A DNA stretch of 23,491 bases from Candidatus Njordarchaeum guaymasense (GCA_030587605.1 JAUQYT010000112.1:1-23491), one strand, 5' to 3'; shown: positions 6,082 to 13,861, counted from the stretch's first letter. Made by a program: numbers and translations. Notes: a model not told the origin generated them from the letters alone.

Positions 6082-7281
6082 ATGTTTCTGGCGATTACGA
6101 ACTTAGCAAAGAAATGGAATATGAATTCGAGGGTGGTTTTCTTGGAATTCGTAAGATTTGGGATAATCGGATGTGGAGCCGCAGCAGAGTTTCATTCTGC
6201 GGGAATCGAAGGAGTTGAGAATTCTAACGTCAAGTTCGTTGGCTGTTATGATGTAAATAAAGAGACCTTAGACAACTTCTCAAGGTCAAAACGTATCCCC
6301 TCCTACAACAGCATGGAGGCGCTGCTTGAAAGCGACATAGATGCCGCGCTTATCCTTGTTCCTCATCATCTTCATGCAGTGGTCACGAAGGCGGTTGCAA
6401 AGGCTGGAAAACATGTACTAATTGAAAAGCCAATGGCTATGACGCTAGAACAATGTGATGAGATGATCGCAGCCACCAAGAAAGCTGGAGTAAAGTTCAT
6501 GATCGCTGAGAATCACCGCTTCCTCCCAGCGCATCGTGTTATCAAGGAAGCAGTGGAACGTGGTTTAATTGGAGATGTATTCTTGGGTCGCACGTATGAG
6601 GGTGCCTTCGTCGATGCGAGTGAGTTCCTCGATTCAGACATCTGGCATTTCACGTACGACAAGGGTGGTGGTGGCGCCCTATTTGATCAGGGACCGCACA
6701 AGATGGCGTTGTTAAATTGGCTTCTGAATAGTGAGGTCGTGTCCGCGCAGTGTTGGCTTGGGAAGGCGCTCCCAAGTCCGCCGACCAAAGGCGAGGACAG
6801 CGCAATGGTCTTCCTGCGTTACAAGAATGGGGCCATGATGGATGTTGTGGTTTCATCGACTACTGTTCATCCACTAACAAATATCACTGAGCTTCATGGG
6901 ACGAAAGGGTCAATCTTCGAAGATCACTCATGGGAGCTGCCCGTGAAAATCTATAGCAACCAACCGGAAGCCGAGAAATCATGTGAGTATTACAGCCCCC
7001 AGGTCGAGCATAGCCCGTTCCCGGGATACTACACAATAGCTGCGAGAGTCGAAGACACCTACTTCGCAGACTGCATCATCAACGACAAAGAACCAGAATT
7101 TACTCCTCAACAGGCCAAGGAAGCTGTTGCTGACGTGTACCTTGCCTATTATGCTGCGAAGAAAGGAGAAACAGCAACCATGGATGAAATGAACAAGTAT
7201 CTGAGGAAACATGACTCGCTGAGCATAATGAAGGGGATGGACAAAGTAGTTCAAAAGAACTATGGATCTCTGAAATGGTGA
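6082..7281 (+). CDS. Gfo/Idh/MocA family oxidoreductase
   Basis: The product has an N-terminal Rossmann domain and a C-terminal alpha/beta substrate domain. Seen are FGIIGCGAAAEFH (residues 26-38), VPHHLHA (93-99), KHVLIEKPMAM (110-120) with the catalytic EKP lysine at Lys116, ENHRFLPAHR (143-152), and GGGGALFDQGPH (195-206) with the substrate-pocket Asp202 and His206. It is clearly paralogous to the protein at 20754-21857, sharing the EKP region, GGGGAL, VEH-PFPG/PYPG and FADCI-NDKEPE. The start is uncertain. ATG 6082 fits a leaderless transcript. However, a TTG at 6142, 5 bases after GAGGGTGG, would give MEFVRFGIIG, the usual family N-terminus, and would remove 20 atypical residues. It probably oxidises a sugar, glycoside or cyclitol with NAD(P). 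Its 3' end is 20 bases from that of the convergent helical-repeat gene. Confidence 0.9.
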   Translation: MFLAITNLAKKWNMNSRVVFLEFVRFGIIGCGAAAEFHSAGIEGVENSNVKFVGCYDVNKETLDNFSRSKRIPSYNSMEALLESDIDAALILVPHHLHAVVTKAVAKAGKHVLIEKPMAMTLEQCDEMIAATKKAGVKFMIAENHRFLPAHRVIKEAVERGLIGDVFLGRTYEGAFVDASEFLDSDIWHFTYDKGGGGALFDQGPHKMALLNWLLNSEVVSAQCWLGKALPSPPTKGEDSAMVFLRYKNGAMMDVVVSSTTVHPLTNITELHGTKGSIFEDHSWELPVKIYSNQPEAEKSCEYYSPQVEHSPFPGYYTIAARVEDTYFADCIINDKEPEFTPQQAKEAVADVYLAYYAAKKGETATMDEMNKYLRKHDSLSIMKGMDKVVQKNYGSLKW

Positions 7282-7301
7282 AATGACTGCTATCTATCGA
7301 T

Positions 7302-7904
7302 CTACTTTTCCCACCTCTTTAGGAATTCCTTTGCCGTCTTTCTAGTCCGGGGGCTTCTGCTCTGTAGCTGCTTCTTTACGAATTTCATTATCTCTCTCTT
7401 GTCTTTCGCTTCTCCGAAGAATTCGCTGAAGGATTCAATTGCGTACGATTTTATGAGGTCTTTATGTTCTGGGCTATGGTGAGTCTTGTCTATGCTTAGT
7501 AGCTTGTTCGTTATCTTGGTTTGCAGTTGTGGCTTTGCTTTGGCAATCTTACCGGAGTTGCCTGCAAGGTGGGCGGCTGTAGGCAAGTTCTTATCATCTA
7601 GGAGACTGAAATACTTGCCAAATATCTTGTCGAACTTGTTCTGAGCATCTACTGTCGCTAGGTTTGCTACGATGTGAAGCGCAATGTACCTCATGCTATT
7701 GTTATCGCTGTCAATCAACTTTGCGAAGAAGTCCCATTCGGGGTACAGTACTTCCGGATGCTTTCCACTTAGGAGTAATAAAGCCTTGAAGCTATCATAC
7801 CTTGTTGCTTCCTTCTTAGATAGAATTCCTTCTAACAGTTGGGATACTGTTCTTTTATCGTCAACCGCTTCTCTTGCTAGGGTCTCAGCACCTTTCTTGC
7901 TCAT
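7302..7904 (-). CDS. HEAT-like helical repeat protein
   Basis: The 200-residue protein is almost entirely alpha-helical and has no membrane segments or catalytic motif. Helical pairs with HEAT/ARM-like spacing are visible: ATRYDSFKALLLLSGKHPE (about 33-51), DNNSMRYIALHIVANLATVD (67-86), LPTAAHLAGNSGKIAKAKP (107-125), HKDLIKSYAIESFSEFFGEA (146-165) and SPRTRKTAKEFLKRWE (184-199). Such proteins are usually binding scaffolds. It lies 45 bases downstream of the DUF362 gene on the same strand and is probably co-transcribed with it. The ATG is preceded by AGAGGAT about 9 bases upstream. The partner is unknown, and the HEAT assignment rests on pattern only. Confidence 0.75.
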   Translation of the reverse strand: MSKKGAETLAREAVDDKRTVSQLLEGILSKKEATRYDSFKALLLLSGKHPEVLYPEWDFFAKLIDSDNNSMRYIALHIVANLATVDAQNKFDKIFGKYFSLLDDKNLPTAAHLAGNSGKIAKAKPQLQTKITNKLLSIDKTHHSPEHKDLIKSYAIESFSEFFGEAKDKREIMKFVKKQLQSRSPRTRKTAKEFLKRWEK

Positions 7905-7949
7905 GTTTCAAAATCCTCTTGATTGAGCGGTACTATGACTACTTGTCAG

Positions 7950-9119
7950 TTAGGACCTTGTAATTAAGGATTTGTGCGTGGGTAATCTCGAACATGTAGC
8001 AGGAGGGTAGGGGTATGGCTCGTAGTTCAGCGCGTAAGGAAGGATCTTTCGGAACTCTCTACCAGAGACCAATTCACCGACCTTGTTCTGCCCGTACCTG
8101 AACACGTTCAGTTCATTCACGAGATTGGGTTTACCAGATACGAGAACAACCAGCGCGCTGTCCAACTTTAGCAGATCGGAACCAGCAGCAATGTATGGGA
8201 AATCAACAGTTCTGCCAAAGATTGGTCCTTCACAATCCTGTCCGAGTGGTCCTGATACTATGCCGAAAATGTTGTCCCTAAGCGCTATCTTCCAGAATGC
8301 ATAGTAGTAGATCATTGCTTTTGCGAGTTCTTTGTGCATGAACGCTTTGTACTTCGGATATAGCCCAAGGGCGATGTTTTTCATGGCGCCCGTCATCCAA
8401 GCCTGAGGTTCATCATGTGTCTTCGGAAGAGTCAGTGAGATGAGTCCAACGCTCTTCTCCTTCAGAACTCTGGGGATATTTTCCAGAATCTTGTCTTTGA
8501 TCTTATCGCTAGGCATTATTTCTTCGCCTAGGAGTTGCTCAACCTTGCGTGTGATTTCCACTCTTTCTTCGAGAGCCATTACCGGCTCTTTGCTAAGATT
8601 GAGAATGTCCACGTCGAAACCCTTGTCCCCGTATTCCTTGACCAGCTCGTCGATTCCTCCCAGCTCCATTAGTAAGTTGAAACCGAAGTCGTGCATGTCC
8701 TGACTTGGATCTTTTCGCTTGATTTTCTCCTCAATTGCTACCCGCTCTTTCGTGGGAAGCTTGGGAAGGACCTCTGACATGCCCGCCCCCTTGTGATAGG
8801 TGATTGTCTCAACAATCCTGACCGGTTTCTTGACCTTTAGGAAGTTGACCAGATAATCAAGGAGAGCCTTGACCGCTACGGGGTGAGTTATACAACCTGT
8901 CTCAGGAGGTCTAGCGTTGGTTAGATTCGGTTTGATCCAAATCTCACTGGATCCAATGATGGGTTTCATCTGTCTTCGTATCGGAGCATTGCGAAGAAAA
9001 TTGTAGATCCGGTCATAGACCTGCGGGATCAAGTCGCTCTCAAAGTGACCTTCATAGAGCTTCGCGATGTAGACTCCGTCCACTTCCAGAGTTTTCTTCT
9101 TCACATTTATCACGACCAT
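7950..9119 (-). CDS. DUF362 domain-containing protein
   Basis: The 389-residue protein has the DUF362 signature IWIKPNLTNARPPETGCITH (residues 60-79), followed by PVAVKALLDYL and VRIVETITYHKGAG (100-113). Later come LTLPKTHDEPQAWMTGAMKN and ALGLYPKYKAFMHKE, then VSGPLGQDCEGPIFGRTVD and the nucleotide-site-like ALVVLVSGKP. No ferredoxin-type cysteine clusters are present, unlike the DUF362-ferredoxin fusions. The biochemical role of the family is poorly defined; links to lactate-racemase-like chemistry or redox proteins are only suggestive. A minus-strand TATA box (9140-9147) places transcription start at the ATG itself, so the message is probably leaderless. AGAGG directly abuts that ATG, and a GTG two codons in is an alternative start. 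It probably forms a two-gene unit with the helical-repeat gene. Confidence 0.85.
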   Translation of the reverse strand: MVVINVKKKTLEVDGVYIAKLYEGHFESDLIPQVYDRIYNFLRNAPIRRQMKPIIGSSEIWIKPNLTNARPPETGCITHPVAVKALLDYLVNFLKVKKPVRIVETITYHKGAGMSEVLPKLPTKERVAIEEKIKRKDPSQDMHDFGFNLLMELGGIDELVKEYGDKGFDVDILNLSKEPVMALEERVEITRKVEQLLGEEIMPSDKIKDKILENIPRVLKEKSVGLISLTLPKTHDEPQAWMTGAMKNIALGLYPKYKAFMHKELAKAMIYYYAFWKIALRDNIFGIVSGPLGQDCEGPIFGRTVDFPYIAAGSDLLKLDSALVVLVSGKPNLVNELNVFRYGQNKVGELVSGREFRKILPYALNYEPYPYPPATCSRLPTHKSLITRS

Positions 9120-9139
9120 CCTCTAGTTGAGGTTAGTCT

Positions 9140-9147
9140 GATATAAG
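9140..9147 (-). promoter_or_regulatory. TATA box for the DUF362 gene (leaderless arrangement)
   Basis: CTTATATC ends 20 bases from the ATG at 9119, so initiation 25 bases downstream of its centre falls on the start codon. Confidence 0.55.
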
Positions 9148-9249
9148 TCTTTTAACATCTCAAAAGTTGCACTGACAAGTCAAGCTCTTCTGGTCAAGCC
9201 AAAGTTTTATGTAAGTAATCTGCTATTTCTGAAGAGAGGAGGAGATTCC

Positions 9250-9531
9250 ATGTTACATGTTGCAATCAATTCACATCAAACCTCAGATTGCCCGCGAGAA
9301 ACGATTCCTGGGAAGAAGACGCTGAAGAGAATCTTTTCAGCTGAGAATGCGAGGAGATTCGGGGTTAGAGTAGTTCATGCATACATTAGCTGCCCGAAAG
9401 CTACTGGAGAAGATCACAAGGCGTTTTTCGTCGTGGACGCTAGCAATGCAGACATGGTGAGGAAGTTCTTCGTTCCTCTAACAGTCGATGTAAGACAGGT
9501 CACACCCTTCAGCGAAGCCCTCGCGAAATAG
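9250..9531 (+). CDS. Small alpha/beta hypothetical protein (possible DUF3303-like/ferredoxin-fold)
   Basis: This 93-residue cytosolic protein has no membrane segment. The pattern is a strand (MLHVAINSH), a loop with Cys14 in DCPRE, a helix (KTLKRIFSAENARRFG), a strand (VRVVHAYISCP), a strand (KAFFVVDAS), a helix (NADMVRKFF) and a last strand (VDVRQVTPF). This alternation resembles small ferredoxin-like or dimeric alpha/beta-barrel proteins such as DUF3303 members, but I cannot confirm the family. The start is well supported by GGAGGAG about 6 bases before the ATG. It diverges from the DUF362 gene, with a T-rich box (TTTTATGT, 9206-9213) upstream. The stop is TAG. A role as a small ligand-binding or regulatory protein is a guess. 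Confidence 0.75.
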   Translation: MLHVAINSHQTSDCPRETIPGKKTLKRIFSAENARRFGVRVVHAYISCPKATGEDHKAFFVVDASNADMVRKFFVPLTVDVRQVTPFSEALAK

Positions 9532-9533
9532 CG

Positions 9534-9848
9534 TTACAATTGGGGAACTCGATAGAACAAAACGTGAGCAGGCCGCAGGTTGTTTTGCATTGCAAAGGCG
9601 AAGCTGTCTTTCTCAGTAGCGCGAAGATACCTGCGAATGGCCCGAAAGGTTTCAGCCAAATCTGCATCAATCCAAGTATCTTCATCAGCATCCTACCCTT
9701 TCTCCAGCCTTTCAAAACCGGGGGGACTCCAGATCGACCTGCCTCGCGCGACCTTCCACTGGTCTCTCAATGAACGCACCACCAGTGGTAGGAACATCGC
9801 CGCGCTTCGCGGGTCATCGTTTTGCCGTGACGCCTCTCCAAAGAGCCG
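9534..9848 (-). pseudogene. Amber-interrupted reading frame, probable degraded gene
   Basis: On the minus strand, one frame is open for 105 codons between the stops at 9851-9849 and 9536-9534 except for a single TAG at 9695-9693. The first half includes SRQNDDPRSAAMFLPLVVRS and LRDQWKVARGRSIWSPPGFE. The second half includes DADEDTWIDADLAETFRAIR and RYLRATEKDSFAFAMQNNLR. Both look like real protein, with amphipathic helices and charged-residue patterns. An internal ATG lies at 9797. I do not recognise the family. Because TAG ends several intact genes nearby, a nonsense mutation or sequencing error is more likely than pyrrolysine. No start with a good ribosome site is seen, so it may be a remnant missing its 5' end. 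The rest of the 444-base gap holds only the terminator. Confidence 0.4.
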
Positions 9849-9886
9849 CTAGAGCTCAGACCTATTCTTGACTTTCAACTAGGATA

Positions 9887-9916
9887 TGAAAAAACGAAAA
9901 AGGAAAAGAAAAGAGG
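9887..9916 (-). terminator. U-rich terminator after the surface protein gene
   Basis: Downstream of the stop at 9976 the minus strand reads CCTCTTTTC, then TTTTCCTTTTTCG and TTTTTTC. This is a run of T tracts typical of archaeal intrinsic termination, with no stem needed. Confidence 0.55.
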
Positions 9917-9975
9917 TTTTGAGATGGAACCAGATACGCCCTATTTTCCTCGGGAAGATCTCTTATTTCGGGTTG

Positions 9976-12900
9976 TCAACGTTTCTTCCTCACGTACATG
10001 ACTGCTACTAGGATTACGACTACTGCTACGCCAATACCACCTGCAATTAGAATGATCAACGTTCCTGATTCACCGCCACCGCCTAGGGCAGTTGTTGTTC
10101 CGTTCGGGCTATTTGATATATCTCCATAGTTTGGTGGTGTGGCTTCATCGTATGCTTTGATTGCGAACCAGTAGGTTGTGTTGGGGTTGAGTCCCGTGAC
10201 GATGCGCGTTTCCGTCGTGCCATTCTTTGCTGGTGTCCATGTTTGGGCGCAGTTTGTTGCGAATGCCCAGTTTGAAGCAGTTATGGGTCCTGTGGTGGAG
10301 TACTTCACCAAGTATCCGGTGGCGTTGCCGCTGTTCCCGTTGTCTCCCGGCGCTGTCCACGTCAAAGTTATCGCATTGTTGGTTGGGTTGCTTGCTGCGA
10401 CGTTGGTTATCTGTGCTGGTGGCACATGGTCGAGTAGTGGGTTTGTTGACAATAGGAACTCTTGGTAGTCTGTTGCTCCGTCCGTGTCCGTGTCCACTTT
10501 CCTTGGGTCAGTTCCAGCGGTGACTTCGTAGTTGTCTGTCAGCCCGTCGTCGTCTGTGTCGACATAGAGCCCTGTGCGCCTGATGTCGCCTCGGAAGCAT
10601 ATTGATGGCCAGGGATAGGCGTCTGCCCTGAAGGGAGCGTCAACAACACTCAAGCAGTAGATGTAGCCATCACCTGAGCCTATAACTATCTCCAGTCTAC
10701 CGTCCCCATCGATATCAGCAACAGCAGGGGATGAATAGTAGATTTCTCTTCCAGTCGTGTAGTTCCATTCCTGCGAACCAGTGGAACTCAGGCAGTAGAC
10801 ACGACTGTCTCGCGATCCTATGATCACTTCAAGTTTGCCGTCTCCGTCAACGTCAGCAATAGCAGCAGAACAATAATAGGTTCCTCCCATGTAAGTGCTC
10901 CACTTCTCGTGACCTGTAGCGTTCAGACAGTACGTTTTGCCGCCCTCTGACGGTATGATTACTTCTTGTTTGCCGTCTCCGTCGACGTCGGCTACTGTTG
11001 GAGAAGATTCGATACCGCCCATTGTTGTCCCGTAGCTCCACTTCAGTCCACCTGTCCTGTTGAAGCAGTAAACGTAGCCGTTCTCTGATCCTACTATGAT
11101 CTCCAGTTTGCCGTCCCCCTCAACGTCAGCAATAGCAGGAGAAGAATATCCTATAGTCCCTAGCGGCGTGCGCGTTCTCCAAATCTTGTGACCAGCACTG
11201 TTGAGGCAGGTAATATTGCCATCTCCCAAGCACGTGATTACCTCGAGCTTGCTATCGCCGTCAATGTCAGCGATACCAGGGGAAGAAAAAGTATAATAAC
11301 TTCCTTCTTGGTATGTCCACAACTTGGAGCCAGTGCCATTTAGGCAGTAGACTTCACCAGTGTTAGCTCTTACTAGGATTATGTCCATTTTGCCTGTACC
11401 ATTGAGGTCGGCGACCGCAGCAGACGAATAGCCCCAGAAGGGATAGCTCCACTTCTCGTAGCCAGTGCAATTCAGGCAGCGGACATAGCCATCAGTCGCC
11501 GTTGATATCGCTTCTAGTTTGCCGTTGCCATCAACGTCAGCTACTGCGACGGCGGCCTCGATGCTGTTCCATTTGTTGGAATTCCACTTCTTGCCACCGG
11601 TCGAATTGATGCAGTGGATCTTGTAGTCTTGTGCTCCCACTATTACTTCTTTCTTGCCGTCACCTTCTATGTCAGCGATGGCGGGGGAGGAGAACACCTC
11701 GCCTGATGTCGCGTAGCTCCACTTGAAGCCGCCAGTGTCGGTCAGGAAATAGATTTTTCCATCGTATGATGTTGCTACTACTTCTAGGTGTCCGTCGCCA
11801 TCTAGGTCAGCGGCAGCTTGGGACGAAAAAATAGCCCCTTCGGTTTGATAGCTCCACTTTTTGAAACCCGTCGCGTTCAGGCAGTAGATCTTAGAGTCAC
11901 TCGCTCCCTCTAGTACTTCTTTCTTCCCGTCTTGGTCAACGTCGACTATATTGGCACAATTAAAGCCAATAGAAGCCCCTAAATTTGACAGCCACTTCCG
12001 ACTACCAGTCCCGTTCAAGCAGTATACCGAGCCACCCCAGTCACCTACTATTATTTCTCGCTTGCCGTCTCCATTAACATCGTCGATCGCAGGGGCAGAA
12101 TAGATATCGGGAGAATAGATACCGCCCGTAACGTTATAGCTCCACTTCTTGGAACCGGTGCCAGTCAAACAGTAGATATTCCCATCAATTGACCCTATCA
12201 GTATTTCCTTGTAGCCGTCACCATCAACCTCAGATATTGCAGCGGAGCTTGTTATTTGGTTACGTGTTGTGTAGTTCCACTCTTTTGAGCCAGTACTGTT
12301 GAAACAGTAGATATTGTAGTCGCTTGTCCCGATTACTATTTCTTTCTTGCCATCCCCATCCACGTCATCAACCGCAGGAGTGACGTAGAAAGAATTGCCT
12401 CCCAATGTGGTGCTATTCCACTTCTTGAAACCAGCGCTGTTCAGGCAGTAGATTCTGCGTTCGCTTGATACTGTAATTACTTCTTGTTTGCCGTCTCCGT
12501 CAATATCGACGATGGCTGGGGAATTGTAATATCCGTAGGCGGGGTAGACCCACTTCTGGAAACCGGTCCCATTCAAGCAGTATAGGAGGCCATCAAGTGA
12601 TTGGACGACTATATCCAGTTTGCTGTCTCCGTCGACATCTCCAACGGACGGATTGGATTGGATTGCGCCCCCTGTCTTGTAGCTCCATTTCTCCACACCT
12701 GAGCCATTCAGACAGTGCACTTTCTGGTCGTCTGCTCCGAACACTACTTCATTCTTTCCGTCTCCATCGATATCGGCTATTATGGGAGACGAGGTAGATA
12801 TGTGTCCTGTTGTAAAGTATTTCCATTCTAATGTTGGGGTGGGGTCTGGTGTTGCTTGTGGTGCTGCATTTTCGGTTTGGCTCTCGCTGACTCGCGTTGT

Positions 12901-13191
12901 TGTCAACGCGGGTGCTTGTAGTGCTGACATTGTTGTCAGTATAAGTAGCAGTATGCCGAAGGTTTTCCATGTCGTTAGTCTTGTTTTTCTCTCACTTTTT
13001 TCAGCTGTTCTTATCCTCAATATGTTTGCCTTCTTTTCTCTGAAATCGCAGGGTGTCTTCAGGCATCTGAGTGCGCGCAGCGTGGGAGTAGATGAGTTCA
13101 GTGTCTCAGGTTTGCATCTTTGTCTGCGCGTTGGGGCATGACTGTGACCGCTACGCGAGGGTATCTCGGTCGCTGCTATGAAGAGTCTCAT
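9976..13191 (-). CDS. Giant membrane-anchored surface protein with 16 FG-GAP/PQQ-like repeats and an FN3 domain
   Basis: The product has up to 1071 residues. A hydrophobic signal/anchor segment (about 77-95, GILLLILTTMSALQAPA) precedes a Pro/Thr linker. Sixteen repeats of 43-50 residues (about 122-850) follow. Each has a calcium-loop motif such as DIDGDGKNEVV (FG-GAP/VCBS type) and then a PQQ-like strand such as IYCLNGTGSKKW, ending in SSPAIA. Next come a TSP3-like Asp-rich linker (about 878-918, DTDDDGLTDNYE and DTDTDGATDYQE), a fibronectin type III domain (about 923-1034), a Gly/Ser linker, and a C-terminal helix (about 1044-1067) with the stop-transfer tail RKKR. It is presumably outside the cell, Ca2+-bound and glycosylated, binding ligands or neighbouring cells. 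The ATG at 13191 has GGAG 5 bases upstream. The first ~57 residues look non-protein-like, and TTG 13020, giving a conventional signal peptide, is a serious alternative. Confidence 0.9.
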   Translation of the reverse strand: MRLFIAATEIPSRSGHSHAPTRRQRCKPETLNSSTPTLRALRCLKTPCDFREKKANILRIRTAEKSERKTRLTTWKTFGILLLILTTMSALQAPALTTTRVSESQTENAAPQATPDPTPTLEWKYFTTGHISTSSPIIADIDGDGKNEVVFGADDQKVHCLNGSGVEKWSYKTGGAIQSNPSVGDVDGDSKLDIVVQSLDGLLYCLNGTGFQKWVYPAYGYYNSPAIVDIDGDGKQEVITVSSERRIYCLNSAGFKKWNSTTLGGNSFYVTPAVDDVDGDGKKEIVIGTSDYNIYCFNSTGSKEWNYTTRNQITSSAAISEVDGDGYKEILIGSIDGNIYCLTGTGSKKWSYNVTGGIYSPDIYSAPAIDDVNGDGKREIIVGDWGGSVYCLNGTGSRKWLSNLGASIGFNCANIVDVDQDGKKEVLEGASDSKIYCLNATGFKKWSYQTEGAIFSSQAAADLDGDGHLEVVATSYDGKIYFLTDTGGFKWSYATSGEVFSSPAIADIEGDGKKEVIVGAQDYKIHCINSTGGKKWNSNKWNSIEAAVAVADVDGNGKLEAISTATDGYVRCLNCTGYEKWSYPFWGYSSAAVADLNGTGKMDIILVRANTGEVYCLNGTGSKLWTYQEGSYYTFSSPGIADIDGDSKLEVITCLGDGNITCLNSAGHKIWRTRTPLGTIGYSSPAIADVEGDGKLEIIVGSENGYVYCFNRTGGLKWSYGTTMGGIESSPTVADVDGDGKQEVIIPSEGGKTYCLNATGHEKWSTYMGGTYYCSAAIADVDGDGKLEVIIGSRDSRVYCLSSTGSQEWNYTTGREIYYSSPAVADIDGDGRLEIVIGSGDGYIYCLSVVDAPFRADAYPWPSICFRGDIRRTGLYVDTDDDGLTDNYEVTAGTDPRKVDTDTDGATDYQEFLLSTNPLLDHVPPAQITNVAASNPTNNAITLTWTAPGDNGNSGNATGYLVKYSTTGPITASNWAFATNCAQTWTPAKNGTTETRIVTGLNPNTTYWFAIKAYDEATPPNYGDISNSPNGTTTALGGGGESGTLIILIAGGIGVAVVVILVAVMYVRKKR
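10642..12828 (-). repeat. Sixteen tandem FG-GAP/PQQ-like coding repeats
   Basis: The unit is about 45 codons long: D-[VI]-[DEN]-G-D-G-K-x-E-[VI]-[VI], then a G-x-[VI]-Y-C-[LF]-N-x-[TS]-G-x-x-[KE]-W stretch, then SSPAIA. Ten units carry an N-x-S/T sequon at the same place: units 1, 2, 4, 6, 7, 9, 10, 11, 13 and 14. Nearly all units have one Cys before it. Sixteen units would make two eight-bladed propellers or a similar tandem arrangement. Confidence 0.85.
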
Positions 13192-13258
13192 TGGTTCTCC
13201 GGACGAAATCTCTTACCTGCGTCCCTTATCCCTTCCCTTGTCATCTTCTCCCCCCGCT

Positions 13259-13268
13259 TGTATTTAAG
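13259..13268 (-). promoter_or_regulatory. TATA-like box upstream of the surface protein gene
   Basis: CTTAAATACA on the minus strand predicts transcription start near 13238, about 47 bases before the ATG at 13191. The plus-strand reading (TATTTAAG) could also serve the small open frame at 13296. Confidence 0.45.
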
Positions 13269-13295
13269 CCTTGTTCTTTCTGAGCGCCCAAAGAA

Positions 13296-13490
13296 TTGCA
13301 TAATTCCCTGAAAGCAGTACTGCTAAATCTTACTTCTGAAGAAATTGAAAACGTGATTTCCACTAAGCGTTTGACGTTATATAAGGTATGCCAAGGAATG
13401 CCAAACCTAGAAATGATCAGCATGTTGGACAAAATTCAAAGCGTGTTAGAGTTATTGGGAAGACCTCACAAACTGGCTAGCAGGAAATAA
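13296..13490 (+). CDS. Possible small protein, TTG start, unknown
   Basis: This 64-codon open frame starts at TTG. The product contains SLKAVLLNLTSEEIENVIST, KRLTLYKVCQGMPNLEMISM and LDKIQSVLELLGRPHKLASR. It is helix-rich and basic at the end, and composition and codon pattern look more like protein than most short frames here. A TATA-like stretch (13261-13268) lies about 30 bases before the TTG, which would suit a near-leaderless message, but there is no Shine-Dalgarno site. It could be a small helix-turn-helix-like protein or a remnant linked to the neighbouring transposon debris. Its last 39 bases overlap the out-of-family end of the TnpB fragment on the other strand. I do not recognise it. 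Confidence 0.35.
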   Translation: MHNSLKAVLLNLTSEEIENVISTKRLTLYKVCQGMPNLEMISMLDKIQSVLELLGRPHKLASRK

Positions 13491-13760
13491 CACTTCTAAT
13501 TCGGCATGATGGGGGCAGAGGGTGCGAACGAATCTTGCGTGGCTTGCGGCCTCGATTATAGGTTGGGATGCTGCGTTGTGTTTGTCCCTGAATTCCTTGT
13601 ATGTTTTGCGGTGGAGTTGGCCTCGGCTCTTGACGCCGTCAACGGAGCTGAGAGTTTCCCTGACGATGTCGAGGAACGTGTTGTAGGTTTCCTGTAGCAG
13701 CTTCTTCTTTGTCTTTGGTTGTTTGAGGAGGTTGAGGGGTGGGTACTTCTTCACGTACAT
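13452..13760 (-). pseudogene. tnpB: Truncated TnpB-like protein (N-terminal remnant of an IS200/IS605-type element)
   Basis: Only about 79 residues look like TnpB, the RNA-guided nuclease found in IS200/IS605-family elements, which is normally around 400 residues. The recognisable part is LLQETYNTFLDIVRETLSSV (residues 21-40), then SRGQLHRKTYKEFRDKHNAA (45-64) and SQPIIEAASHARFV (65-78). It matches the archaeal N-terminal pattern of a helix, then LHxxTYxEFRxKxxxxSQ and a following helix. After about 13524 the frame continues into unrelated sequence (HHAELEVLFPAS) and stops. The RuvC domain with its catalytic Asp and Glu, and the zinc finger, are absent, so it cannot be active. A TATA box (13787-13796) places transcription start within a few bases of the ATG. 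No TnpA is seen. Confidence 0.6.
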
Positions 13761-13786
13761 CCCCGAGGTACCGTCGAAATGCTGAA

Positions 13787-13796
13787 GTATTTAAAC
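13787..13796 (-). promoter_or_regulatory. TATA box upstream of the TnpB remnant
   Basis: GTTTAAATAC ends 26 bases before the ATG at 13760, giving an almost leaderless start for the fragment. Confidence 0.5.
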
Positions 13797-13811
13797 ATCC
13801 AAATGGAGTCT

Positions 13812-13858
13812 TGTTGCGATTCCTCCCACCTCTGAAGAGCGTGGTCTTCCTCGCAACA
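13812..13858. repeat. Nested hairpin beside TnpB remnants
   Basis: TGTTGCGA (13812-13819) pairs perfectly with TCGCAACA (13851-13858). Inside, GAAGA (13834-13838) pairs with TCTTC (13845-13849) around a GCGTGG loop. Imperfect subterminal hairpins mark the ends of IS200/IS605-family elements, so this may be an old element end; that link is inference. Confidence 0.35.
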
Positions 13859-13861
13859 TGT

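Noticed and set aside
9693..9695. In-frame TAG codons (also at 1419-1421) as pyrrolysine sites
   Set aside because: TAG ends at least four intact genes here (1630-2196, 3429-4268, 9250-9531, 19531-20715), and no pyl genes or methylamine methyltransferases are seen.
9580..9852. 90-residue plus-strand open frame in the gap after the small alpha/beta gene
   Set aside because: It is Ser/Arg-rich with no ribosome site, and the opposite strand gives the more protein-like translation.
12782..13141. 119-residue plus-strand hydrophobic open frame
   Set aside because: It is the complement of the surface protein's signal and linker region. Hydrophobicity comes from T-rich DNA.
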